DNA from: Kiritimatiellia bacterium
GTDB taxonomy: Bacteria > Verrucomicrobiota > Kiritimatiellia > RFP12 > UBA1067
Direction of reading: 5' to 3'
Length of the DNA: 20,082 bases
NCBI GenBank assembly: GCA_017508315.1
Contig: JAFVZE010000112.1
Span: forward strand, 1 to 20,082
Part shown: piece after piece, positions 1-7,926 of the stretch
Layout of the letters: every line of letters begins with the position of its first letter
Numbering within the stretch: position 1 is the first letter of the stretch
The notes under the pieces: generated by a model
Databases searched by the model: none
What the model saw: the letters and a program-made list of their open reading frames with translations, nothing else
Told to the model about the DNA's origin: nothing
Program-made: the position numbers and the translations under genes

Positions 1-1466
1 AACGCATAGCGGCCGAGCTGCCTGAGATGCGGCGCGAACAGGGCGCGGCGGTGATGATAGACGATGACCCAGGGGTCGTAGACTATGCGCAGCCCCGAAT
101 CGACGATATCCTTGCAGAGAAGCGTATCTTCTCCCGGCCAGAAATCGGTGCGGTAGCCGCCGATTTTCTCCAGCGTTTCACTGCGCACGAACAGGTTGCA
201 GCTCGGATAGTCGTCCACGTCGCGCCTCACGCCGCCGGCCTTGTAGCGGTAGCGGTAGCCGCCGGAAACGAGCCGGTTGTCGTAGACTCTGCCGCCGAGC
301 CGGGCGAGAAAACCGTCGTTCGGCGGCGTTACTCCGGGGCCGCCCACCGCGCCGACGGAAGGCTCCGAAAAATACTTGACGGCGTATTCTATCCAATGCG
401 CCTCGGGGTAGGCGTCGTCGTCGATAAAGGCCACAATGTCACCGGCCGCGGCTTTTATGCCGATGTTGCGCTTCTCCGCCGGACGGACCTTGCCGGTGGC
501 GATGATTTTAGCGGAACATCCGGCGTTCAAAGACATATCCGAATCTGGAAGCACGATAACCTCGAAATTCCCGTATGTCTGCTTCGAAAGCGCCGCAAGG
601 CATTCGTCAAGCATCCAACTGCCGCCCGGACAGGCGATCACCACCGACACCTTCGGCTTTTTCACGAGCGGACGCGGGACTTCGACTTTGGCATAGTATT
701 TGAGAATCCGCAAGCGGTAGAAAACCGCCAGCGAATCAAGCGCCATCGTTTTGACCGTTCCTGCGCTCAAACATCCGAGTTTGCCGCCGAAATCGATCCG
801 CACCGGCGCTTCGGCGATTTTCGCGCCTCGACTTTGAGCGACGCAAAGCAGCTCAAGGTCGAAAGCGTAGGTCTTGACCAGCATCCGCGAAAGCGCCTCG
901 CCGAGCACTTTGCGGCGGAAAAGCTTCATCCCCGTCTGGGTATCGGTTATTTTGAGTCCGACGGCAAGTCTGACGAGAGTGAAATAAACCCAGCTGACGA
1001 TCCGGCGATGCCACGGATAGTCCACTTCGGAATCGCGGTGACGCTTGGAGCCGACCACCACATCGGCGCCGTTTTTGACGAGAGACTCGAAAAATACCGG
1101 CGTCTGCGCAGGCTTGATGTCGAGGTCTCCGTCCAGAAGCATCACGAACCCGCCGCACGAAGCGTCGAATCCGGCCCTGAGCGCCGCGCCTTTGCCGCCG
1201 TTGCTCCCGCAGATGACCGGAGTGAACTTCACATGGCGGTACGAAGAGAAATCGAGCGATCTTAAAATATCGTCGGTCCCGTCGCCGCTGCCGTCGTCGA
1301 CGGGGACAAGTTCCACGTTGACCCGGTTGCGCTCGAAAAGATCGGCGACACTGCGGAGATTTCCGGCGGCGGAGCCGGCGAGCCGGAAAAAAGGCATAAC
1401 GACCGACAGCCGGCCTTCGCCGACTGTCGAACGCGTCAATTCCCACTGCTGTTCACTTATCCGCAC
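1..1466 (-). CDS. Tandem two-domain family 2 glycosyltransferase (C-terminus cut by window edge)
   Basis: 488 codons are visible and the gene runs off the left edge. The first half (about residues 20-265) resembles DPM1-like polyprenyl-phosphate sugar transferases: a VPVDDGSGDGT nucleotide-binding segment (54-64), the acidic DGDLD motif (112-116) and a TDTQTG segment (174-179). The second half (about 271 onward) restarts a GT-A fold with KVSVVIACPGG, an FIDDD metal-binding triplet (349-351) and a WPGED acceptor/catalytic-type motif (443-447). No membrane segment is seen in the visible part; one may follow beyond the edge. The likely role is transfer of sugars to lipid carriers or surface glycans; donor and acceptor are unknown. 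The start is a GTG, the first usable start after an in-frame TAA. It lies 9 nt after a TATAAT and has no normally spaced ribosome site. A TTG nine codons in or an ATG at residue 24 are weaker choices, the latter cutting into the first beta strand. Confidence 0.85.
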   Translation of the reverse strand, partial: MRISEQQWELTRSTVGEGRLSVVMPFFRLAGSAAGNLRSVADLFERNRVNVELVPVDDGSGDGTDDILRSLDFSSYRHVKFTPVICGSNGGKGAALRAGFDASCGGFVMLLDGDLDIKPAQTPVFFESLVKNGADVVVGSKRHRDSEVDYPWHRRIVSWVYFTLVRLAVGLKITDTQTGMKLFRRKVLGEALSRMLVKTYAFDLELLCVAQSRGAKIAEAPVRIDFGGKLGCLSAGTVKTMALDSLAVFYRLRILKYYAKVEVPRPLVKKPKVSVVIACPGGSWMLDECLAALSKQTYGNFEVIVLPDSDMSLNAGCSAKIIATGKVRPAEKRNIGIKAAAGDIVAFIDDDAYPEAHWIEYAVKYFSEPSVGAVGGPGVTPPNDGFLARLGGRVYDNRLVSGGYRYRYKAGGVRRDVDDYPSCNLFVRSETLEKIGGYRTDFWPGEDTLLCKDIVDSGLRIVYDPWVIVYHHRRALFAPHLRQLGRYA

Positions 1467-1475
1467 TTCCGGGTT

Positions 1476-1485
1476 ATTATACCAT
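1476..1485 (-). promoter_or_regulatory. Extended -10 promoter (ATGGTATAAT) for the tandem glycosyltransferase
   Basis: Read on the minus strand the sequence is ATGGTATAAT, a perfect TATAAT with an upstream TGG extended -10 element. No good -35 hexamer is visible about 17 nt upstream, where the sequence is A-rich and lies at the end of the preceding gene. Exactly 9 nt separate the hexamer from the GTG start, so transcription would begin within about 1-3 nt of the start codon. The same ATGGTATAAT decamer precedes dxr. Confidence 0.7.
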
Positions 1486-1492
1486 TATCTCA

Positions 1493-3634
1493 TCAGCGTG
1501 TTTTCGATTTTTCGATCATGTCGCCGATTTCCGCCCGGACGCCGCGCAAAACCGCCGGATCGCGCGTGAAGTCCGAGAGCGAACGGATGACCTTGCGCGA
1601 GACGGCGTCGACCGCGGCGCGGCCGCACCTCTTTTCCGCCAGCTGCAGCCATTCGTAATCCTGCACTCCGTCGCGCAGCTGCGCGAGACGGATGGACGGA
1701 TAGACGCGGTCTTTGCCGGGATAGGTCAGAATTCCGTCGCCCGGAGTCGTGATCTGGGTTCTGACGAGCCAATGCGGGAAAAAGAGATCGCCGTCGTCAA
1801 GCCGCGCGTTGCCGGGGCCGTTCCAGAAATTGACGTGCCAGAAAAGATAACCGTCGGCGCGGAAAAGATGCGTCTGGAATCCGAGAACGATTCTGCCCTC
1901 GCACAGCGGATAGTCGTAGTTGGCGAAGTTGGCGTACGGCCAGCGCGGGCTGCCGCAGGTATACCAGTAGATCTGCTTGCCTTTCGCGCGCAGATAGTCG
2001 GAGATATCCTCCTTCCAGACGCTGGAAAGCGGGCAGTAGATGTCGGTCACGATAAATTCATCAAGCGTCGCCTTGCCCTCGCGGAATTTTTTCCAGACCG
2101 CGGAGATGTCGTTGTACATGAGCCCCGTCGTCAGCACTTTGACATCGGGGAAGTCCGCCTTCAACCTGTCGCAGAGCGTATGCATCCCCCTGTAGTATTC
2201 TCTCGGCCGTTCGTCGAAACCGTACAGGCGCGCGTATTTCACAAGCCCGCGCGCGCGCAGTTCCTTCACGTAGGGATCGAGCCGCTTCTTGAAGGCGGGA
2301 TAGAAAGAATCGTTGAACACTTCACCGGGCGAGACGTAGCAGACCCACTTGGTATTCGGATTTTCAGGCCTGGGAACGATGTGCAGGAGCGTGAACCCGC
2401 TCATGCCGCGCTTCCGCGCGTGCTCGAGATCGTCGAGTTCCGGCAGTTCCGTGCGCGAAATGTCGTCGGGATTGAGCCGGTAGTCGAGCATGAGGTCCTG
2501 CGCCTGGCGCCTGATCTTCTTCCAGTTCTCGGGATAGGTGCCGCGCAGATATCCGTCCATAAGTCCCATCGCCGTATCGAGCCCGAAAGTCGCCGGAAGC
2601 GAAAAGCCGCGCACTCGCACGGAAAGCGCGACGCGGCCCTTCTCGACGCCGGCCGCGAGCACTTTCGCCGTTCCCGTGTAAACCCCCTCCGCGGCGTCGG
2701 CATCGGCGGAAACATCGACCCAGACCGCCTGCGTCGCCCCCTTGCGCACGCGCATCGGAGCGGGCGGCAGCAGCGGGTCGGCCACCCAGCCGGCCTCGAA
2801 TGCGGGACTTTGCGGATGCATCATGAACATTCCGCCGCGCGGAATGTAACCGACGCGATGCCAGGCGGACTTTCCTTTCAGTCTCCCGCCCTTGCCGTCG
2901 ACAAGTTCCGAAATCTCGACCGTCACGTCCTCAAGTTCGGTATCGCACGCGGTGGAAACGAGAATCTGCGCACTTGCGGTTTCTCTTTTCGCGATATCGA
3001 ATTCGAGAAGGCGCGGAGATGAAAGGTCTGCCGCGTCCGGCATATGCGACGGCCAGACATGGCGCATGGAATCCGCTGTCCATACGGCCGTCTTGCGTCC
3101 CTTGAGTCCGGGACGGAAAGCCGACTCGGGAACCGTCTCGTACCTGTATACCTTCTCACGGCCTCTGAATTCCGAGTAGTATATCTCATCCTCAGCCGCG
3201 AACGGCCACCGGGAACGGCGGGTTTCGTAAAGCCGCTCGCCTTTGCCTTCGCGGCGTTCGAGAAAGAAATTGCGGAATTCCACTCGCCCTATGCCGCCTT
3301 TGCGGCACAGCGCGTGCATCTCTATGCGCTTGACCGGTTTCTTCGGCACGAGCGCGCCGCACACCTTCTGCCAATCGTGGGTGCCCTGCGCAAAATCCGC
3401 ACGCTCGCCCCAGGTTACCGATCCGTCGGCGTAGAAGACGTCAAGATAGACGCTGTAATCGGAGACCGCGACCTTCTCGGCGCGGCTCTCGCCGCCGTAG
3501 AAGACGGGCGTAATGTCCGGCACATCATAGTCGAACGCCTTCCACAACCCGAGTTTCACCTCTTCGGCGTACGATGCCAATGCGAAGAAAGACGCAAGCG
3601 AAAAGACGGCAAGCGCGCGTAAAATACCGATCAT
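1493..3634 (-). CDS. Secreted GH123/DUF4091-type glycoside hydrolase
   Basis: 713 aa. The N-terminus is a Sec signal peptide with a hydrophobic core at residues 5-20 and likely cleavage after ASYA (about 24). Beta-sandwich-like regions fill about 30-345, and a TIM-barrel-like catalytic region begins near 350. YGFDERP places an adjacent Asp-Glu pair at D474-E475. In GH123 beta-N-acetylgalactosaminidases such a pair supports substrate-assisted catalysis. The C-terminal block VYPSIRLAQLRDGVQDYEWL (about 644-663) is the hallmark of the DUF4091/GH123 catalytic family. It probably removes N-acetylhexosamine or a related sugar from host or environmental glycans outside the cytoplasm; the exact substrate cannot be read. 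The ATG overlaps the stop of the upstream phosphoesterase by 4 nt (ATGA), with GGGGA just upstream, so the two are probably translationally coupled. It is the last gene of the long dxr operon. Confidence 0.87.
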   Translation of the reverse strand: MIGILRALAVFSLASFFALASYAEEVKLGLWKAFDYDVPDITPVFYGGESRAEKVAVSDYSVYLDVFYADGSVTWGERADFAQGTHDWQKVCGALVPKKPVKRIEMHALCRKGGIGRVEFRNFFLERREGKGERLYETRRSRWPFAAEDEIYYSEFRGREKVYRYETVPESAFRPGLKGRKTAVWTADSMRHVWPSHMPDAADLSSPRLLEFDIAKRETASAQILVSTACDTELEDVTVEISELVDGKGGRLKGKSAWHRVGYIPRGGMFMMHPQSPAFEAGWVADPLLPPAPMRVRKGATQAVWVDVSADADAAEGVYTGTAKVLAAGVEKGRVALSVRVRGFSLPATFGLDTAMGLMDGYLRGTYPENWKKIRRQAQDLMLDYRLNPDDISRTELPELDDLEHARKRGMSGFTLLHIVPRPENPNTKWVCYVSPGEVFNDSFYPAFKKRLDPYVKELRARGLVKYARLYGFDERPREYYRGMHTLCDRLKADFPDVKVLTTGLMYNDISAVWKKFREGKATLDEFIVTDIYCPLSSVWKEDISDYLRAKGKQIYWYTCGSPRWPYANFANYDYPLCEGRIVLGFQTHLFRADGYLFWHVNFWNGPGNARLDDGDLFFPHWLVRTQITTPGDGILTYPGKDRVYPSIRLAQLRDGVQDYEWLQLAEKRCGRAAVDAVSRKVIRSLSDFTRDPAVLRGVRAEIGDMIEKSKTR

Positions 3635-5136
3635 GCTTTTTCCCCTTTTTCTTTTGCCGCCAATTTTTCCAGTTCGGCGGGTTTGAAATCCATTTTAAGC
3701 CGCGATCCCGCAGCCCCGAAAGCGCCCATCGGACGGACGCTGAAGCGGAGAGGATGATAGGCCCGCGGCAGAATTTCGGCAGCTTCGAAATCGCAGGCGA
3801 CGGGACCGGCATCCAGTTCCTGCGGATAAATGAACCTGCGCGAATACACTCTCTTGGTGGCGATTACGCGCTCGACACCGTCGCGCAGGGTCGAAATCTG
3901 CGCTTCGTAATCGTTCGCATGCAAAGCGCCGCCCGACGCCGGTGCGACCGGAAAGGTCAATTCGAAGACATCATGCTCCTTTCCGTCGCGCTCTTTCTTG
4001 GCGCGGCGTTTCACCGAAAGCGAAGAACCGGCGGGGAAGCGCGGCGCGATTTCCTTTTCCGCCCGGCGGCCGTAATCGAAGGGCCGTATGCCTGAAAGCG
4101 GCAGCGGCACCGTCCAGTCCGGGCCGAGCTTCTTCCCGCGGAGAAGATCGTGTCTGGATATCACCATCGCCCTGTCGTGAACGGTGAGCAGAAGTCCCTG
4201 CTTGGTTTGCCCGAGCGGAATGATCGGCATCAGCCAGTCCGGCGGACGGCACCGGTTGTCGGAATCGGCATAACCGTTATCGCGCCCGCCCTGCGTGCAG
4301 CAGTAGCTGAGCGAAGGCACCTGCACGCAGGTGAAGGGGCCCTGCCAGATGGCCTGCTCATCCGTAGCCGTCAGATGCTTGTGACCGCAGAACACGCACA
4401 GATCCGGAAATCTGGAAAAAAGCTCCGTCGTCTGCCCTTCGTCCTGCCCGTAGATGGACTCGTTGCCCAGCGTTCCTCGCGGAATGCGGTGCTGAGAATA
4501 GAAAAACGGTCTGCCTTTCACGAGTTCCGGCTCTAGTTTGGCGAAAAAGTCCTCCAGCCCCGGAACGCGGTTGCCCCACTCGTTGCCCTTCTCGCCGCAG
4601 GTGAAATGCGAAAGAACGAAATCGTATCCCTTCACGCGCTTGTGGACGATCGGCGCCCATTCCTCCTTAAACGCCTTCTCCCAGATCGCTTTGCGGTCGG
4701 CGTAGCGAATCATGACTTTTTTCATTTCCCCTACATCAGGATAATCCTCGCGGCAGTGAGGATGGTTGCGGTAGGTGTATCCCGAGCAGTCGTGGTCGCC
4801 GTAATGGAGAAGATTGGCGACAGGCGCACCGTCGCTTCTGAGGCCTTTCGGAAACACTTTGAACCACGTTTCCGCCGCATAGCCGATCTGCGGAGCGACC
4901 CCCCAATCGGCTATGTCGCCGCAGCAGAGAACACCGTCCACCTTCCAGTCGTCGAACGTGCGCAGCGCTTTTTCGAACATCGCGCAGGATTCACGCCGGG
5001 TGATGTGGATATCGCTCAAAAGTCCGATCCTGAGCCGCACCGGACCCGACGGAACTTCCGCCTCCGCGCCCGGGAGCGCAGGACCTGACGCGGCGAAAGT
5101 CAACGATCCGGAAACGAAATCTCGGCGGTTTAGCAT
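3631..5136 (-). CDS. Tat-exported calcineurin-like metallophosphoesterase
   Basis: 501 aa. NRRDFVSG at residues 3-10 followed by a short hydrophobic stretch is a twin-arginine export signal, so the enzyme is probably folded with its metals before export. The phosphoesterase core shows SDIH (D42, H44), GDIAD (D74), a GDHD block (113-116), H177, H216 and GHKH (251-254). In most members the third block is GNH(D/E), with Asn binding metal; here Asp114 replaces it. The C-terminal 150 residues look like an added beta-rich domain. The likely reaction is hydrolysis of a phosphomono- or diester in the periplasm; the substrate is unknown. AGGT lies 6 nt before the ATG. The gene follows the 97-aa membrane protein by 13 nt and overlaps the GH123-type gene by 4 nt, which suggests the last two act on one exported or imported substrate. 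Confidence 0.86.
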   Translation of the reverse strand: MLNRRDFVSGSLTFAASGPALPGAEAEVPSGPVRLRIGLLSDIHITRRESCAMFEKALRTFDDWKVDGVLCCGDIADWGVAPQIGYAAETWFKVFPKGLRSDGAPVANLLHYGDHDCSGYTYRNHPHCREDYPDVGEMKKVMIRYADRKAIWEKAFKEEWAPIVHKRVKGYDFVLSHFTCGEKGNEWGNRVPGLEDFFAKLEPELVKGRPFFYSQHRIPRGTLGNESIYGQDEGQTTELFSRFPDLCVFCGHKHLTATDEQAIWQGPFTCVQVPSLSYCCTQGGRDNGYADSDNRCRPPDWLMPIIPLGQTKQGLLLTVHDRAMVISRHDLLRGKKLGPDWTVPLPLSGIRPFDYGRRAEKEIAPRFPAGSSLSVKRRAKKERDGKEHDVFELTFPVAPASGGALHANDYEAQISTLRDGVERVIATKRVYSRRFIYPQELDAGPVACDFEAAEILPRAYHPLRFSVRPMGAFGAAGSRLKMDFKPAELEKLAAKEKGEKA

Positions 5137-5149
5137 CTGCTACCTGCTT

Positions 5150-5443
5150 TCAGCGTGCCTTGAATACAACCCGGAAAACCGCACCGGCAATCGCCGAAAG
5201 CGCGACCAACTTGAGCGCCACGACAATCGGGAACGCCGGCATCCCCGTAAGCGCGAACGAGACGAACGGCACGATCGCGGCGGCGGGAAGGTACCACTTC
5301 GCCGGCACCATCGCCGAGAGCGCGGCGAGCGGCCAGAACATCGGCATGAGAACGAGCCCCAAGCCGGGCGCGAAACGGTGGCAGAGCGTGCCGGCGGCGA
5401 GCGCGACGAGCGCGGCTCCGAGCGAGATGACGAGATTACGCAT
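5150..5443 (-). CDS. Small integral membrane protein, ECF S-component-like
   Basis: 97 aa, strongly hydrophobic, with about three membrane segments (roughly 4-22, 28-68 with a short break, 70-93). The ATG sits inside the end of the upstream racemase gene (8-nt overlap), with AAGGAG 7 nt before it, so it is a real, coupled gene. The motif series MPMFWPLAA, then FALTGMPAFP and a closing small-residue helix recalls substrate-binding (S) components of ECF vitamin or metal transporters, which carry a similar GMP-proline loop. Those are usually about 170-200 aa, so this protein is either about half-sized or a different family. Transport function is inference only. No ECF ATPase or T-subunit gene is in the window. 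Coupling to a nickel-pincer racemase makes transport of its substrate or of nickel a reasonable guess. Confidence 0.7.
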   Translation of the reverse strand: MRNLVISLGAALVALAAGTLCHRFAPGLGLVLMPMFWPLAALSAMVPAKWYLPAAAIVPFVSFALTGMPAFPIVVALKLVALSAIAGAVFRVVFKAR

Positions 5444-6713
5444 TGAATTTCTCCTTGTTGATCCAAAGTCCGAGCGCCGGATTGGGAATGAAGTAGATTT
5501 CTTCGCCGTCGACCGTGTTGTAGCCGTACCGAAGTTTTTCCGGATCGTACTTGGCGGCCATCTCGTCGTAGGAGGCCGCCTTGAAGCCGACGCCCTCCAC
5601 TTCCGCCCGCGAAATCTCCTTCACGCAGTAGGTGATGGAGAAGCGGCCGTCGGACGAGCCGTGGATCAGGTGCGCCGCGGCCCCCATATTGGAGCGAAGA
5701 TCCTCCGCCTCGGGGCTGTTGAACACTTCAAGAGTGTGCAACCGCCCGCGATAGCCGTATTTGCGGATAAGACCGTCCACCGCCTTGTCCTCGCCGAACT
5801 GGTGGACGCCGGGGGCAAGCACGATAAGTTCGCCGCCGTCGGCCATCGCCATGCGGGTGCGGTAGACTGACTTGTTCCCGAGCCAGGTCGAAGTGAATTC
5901 CGAAGGTTCGAGATAGACGACGCACTTCTTGATGCCGCGCTCGACGTAGTCGATGTTCTTCTCCTGAGCGAGCTTCACGGCCTCGGTCAGGCATTCGCGG
6001 CCTTCGCCGATGAAAAGCCCGTGGCTTAAGATATTGCCGCCGGGGGCGGTGTTGACCGTCAGCACCCAGAGAATCGGACGCGACTGCATATACTTCTCGA
6101 GCGCGTAATCGAAAAGCCGGCGCACGGGGGTGTGGTCGCGGCCCATGGCCTCTTCCATTCCGCAGACGGCGCCGATCATGTGCGACTTGTTGATCATGTC
6201 GCTGCCGCCCACGCCGACGAACAGATTCTTGGCGTGGTTGGCCATGCCGATCACTTCATGCGGAACGACCTGTCCGGGCGAAATGATGAGATCGTACTTC
6301 TCGTCCATAATGCGCCGGTTGACTTCGACCGACACCGGATCCTTCCACAGACCGCCGGAAATTTCGGCGACGACATCGGCGGGAACTTCGCCGAGCTTGA
6401 CGGCGTCCGTGCGCCAGTTGTGAACGATCATTTTCGAATACGGAATGTCGCCGAACATCGTCTTCCACTGCGGCTCCGAGACCGGCACGTGCGTGCCGAG
6501 AGCCGGCATAATGTCGACCCCGACGCCTCGCTGCGTCAGAAGCCGGTAATAGACCTGTGTGATGTAACCGGCGTTCGAATGGAAGCGGGTGAAGTCCGGC
6601 GGGATAATAAGCACGTTTTTAAGCTCACGCCCTTCAAGCGAACGCTCAAGGAGTTTGGCGATTTCATGGTTGCTCAATCCCTCGGCGGTTTTGGCCGTTT
6701 CGAAAATGTTCAT
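5436..6713 (-). CDS. LarA-family nickel-pincer-nucleotide racemase/epimerase (DUF2088)
   Basis: 425 aa. It resembles Lactobacillus lactate racemase LarA along its length: PPDFTR (D40, R43), ALGTH (H75), PHEVIGMANHAK (H152, K162) and H178. The Lys-His spacings match those of LarA K184/H174/H200 (10 and 16 residues). In LarA the lysine tethers the pincer cofactor and the histidines bind nickel or act as acid/base, so this protein should bind the nickel-pincer nucleotide and interconvert an alpha-hydroxyacid or sugar stereocentre. LarA homologues act on varied substrates, so lactate is not assured. The cofactor genes larB, larC and larE are not in the window and must lie elsewhere. The start ATG follows GAGGAAAG by about 8 nt, 18 nt after the dapL stop. 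It overlaps the downstream 97-aa membrane protein gene. Confidence 0.87.
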   Translation of the reverse strand: MNIFETAKTAEGLSNHEIAKLLERSLEGRELKNVLIIPPDFTRFHSNAGYITQVYYRLLTQRGVGVDIMPALGTHVPVSEPQWKTMFGDIPYSKMIVHNWRTDAVKLGEVPADVVAEISGGLWKDPVSVEVNRRIMDEKYDLIISPGQVVPHEVIGMANHAKNLFVGVGGSDMINKSHMIGAVCGMEEAMGRDHTPVRRLFDYALEKYMQSRPILWVLTVNTAPGGNILSHGLFIGEGRECLTEAVKLAQEKNIDYVERGIKKCVVYLEPSEFTSTWLGNKSVYRTRMAMADGGELIVLAPGVHQFGEDKAVDGLIRKYGYRGRLHTLEVFNSPEAEDLRSNMGAAAHLIHGSSDGRFSITYCVKEISRAEVEGVGFKAASYDEMAAKYDPEKLRYGYNTVDGEEIYFIPNPALGLWINKEKFNA

Positions 6714-6731
6714 TCCGTCTTTCCTCGCGTC

Positions 6732-7922
6732 TTAAAGGACCTTGCCGATGCGCTCGATCGCCTCCAGGACGTTCTCGCGTGAGTTGAAGGCGCTGATGCG
6801 GATATACCCTTCTCCGGCCTTGCCGAATCCGGCTCCGGGCGTGGTGACGACGTTCGCCTCCTTGAGGAGTTTGTCGAAGAAGTCCCAGCTGTCGCCCTTC
6901 ACGTCCACCCAGATGTAGGGCGAATCGACGCCGCCGGTCACCGTGTAGCCGAGTTTGGAGAGCGCTTCGCGCACAAGTCTGGCGTTTTCGAGATAGAAGT
7001 CGATCGTCGCCTTCGTCTGCGCCTGACCCTCGGGCGAATAGATCGCCTCGGCGCCGCGCTGGGTGATGTAGCTCGCGCCGTTGAACTTGGTCGTCTGGCG
7101 GCGCGTCCACATCGCCTTGAGATTCACCTCGCTGCCGTCGGCGGCGTAGGCGACGAGCTCCTTGGGAACGACCGTATAGCCGCAGCGGATGCCGGTGAAT
7201 CCCGCCGTCTTCGAATAGCTGCGGAATTCGATCGCGCACGTCTTCGCGCCCCTGCATTCGAAAATCGAATGGGGGATTCCGGGAGTGCGGATGAACGCCT
7301 CGTACGCCGCGTCAAAGAGGATGAGCGACTTTTTCGCGTTCGCCCAATCGACCCACGCCTGCAGCTGCTCGAGCGTCGCGACCGCGCCGGTGGGGTTATT
7401 GGGGTAGCAGAGATAGACGACGTCGGCATCACAGCCCTCCGGTCCCGGCACGAAACCGTTGGCGGCGTCGCAGGTGAGAAGCGAATAGCCGCGTCCGGTC
7501 ATCACGTTGGTGTCGACGTAGACGGGATAGACGGGATCGCCGACGGCGATCTTCACGTCCTGCGCGAAAAGTTCCTGAATGTTGCCGCAGTCGCACTTCG
7601 CGCCGTCGGAGACGAGAATTTCATCGGCGGAGATGTCGATGCCGCGGTCCTGGAAATCGACCTTGGCGATCTTCTCGCGCAGAAAAGCGTAACCCTGCTC
7701 GGGGCCGTAGCCGTAGAACGCGCCCTTGCCGGCCTCGTCGTCGACGGCCTTGTGCATGGCCTCGATCACGGCGGGCGCGAGCGGCTCGGTGACGTCGCCG
7801 ATGCCGAGACGGATGATCTTCGCCTCGGGATTGGCCGCCTGATGCGCGCTTACGCGGTGGGCGATTTCGGCAAAGAGATAAGTGGGTTTGATCTTCGAGT
7901 AGTTTTCGTTTACGTGGAGCAT
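6732..7922 (-). CDS. dapL: LL-diaminopimelate aminotransferase
   Basis: 396 aa, class I/II PLP aminotransferase. SYSKTAGFTGIRCGY carries the PLP lysine K238 in the form characteristic of DapL. YPNNPTG (173-179), LFDAAYE with D204 and Y207, and R375 in YIRISAFNSRENV complete the active site. DapL converts tetrahydrodipicolinate directly to LL-diaminopimelate with glutamate as amino donor, bypassing the succinyl or acetyl branches, and supplies lysine and peptidoglycan. The enzyme is known from plants, Chlamydiae and other PVC and anaerobic bacteria, which helps place the organism. I chose the ATG giving MLHVNENYSK because it matches the family N-terminus and has AAGGA upstream. A longer in-frame extension of 44 residues would run back into the preceding gene. 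The start is 4 nt after the polysaccharide ligase stop. Confidence 0.95.
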   Translation of the reverse strand: MLHVNENYSKIKPTYLFAEIAHRVSAHQAANPEAKIIRLGIGDVTEPLAPAVIEAMHKAVDDEAGKGAFYGYGPEQGYAFLREKIAKVDFQDRGIDISADEILVSDGAKCDCGNIQELFAQDVKIAVGDPVYPVYVDTNVMTGRGYSLLTCDAANGFVPGPEGCDADVVYLCYPNNPTGAVATLEQLQAWVDWANAKKSLILFDAAYEAFIRTPGIPHSIFECRGAKTCAIEFRSYSKTAGFTGIRCGYTVVPKELVAYAADGSEVNLKAMWTRRQTTKFNGASYITQRGAEAIYSPEGQAQTKATIDFYLENARLVREALSKLGYTVTGGVDSPYIWVDVKGDSWDFFDKLLKEANVVTTPGAGFGKAGEGYIRISAFNSRENVLEAIERIGKVL

Positions 7923-7926
7923 GGTT

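Noticed and set aside
27..3022. Long plus-strand frames at 27-1265 and 1772-3022
   Set aside because: They are antisense to the glycosyltransferase and GH123-type genes, show no domains, and have no promoter or ribosome site that stands out.
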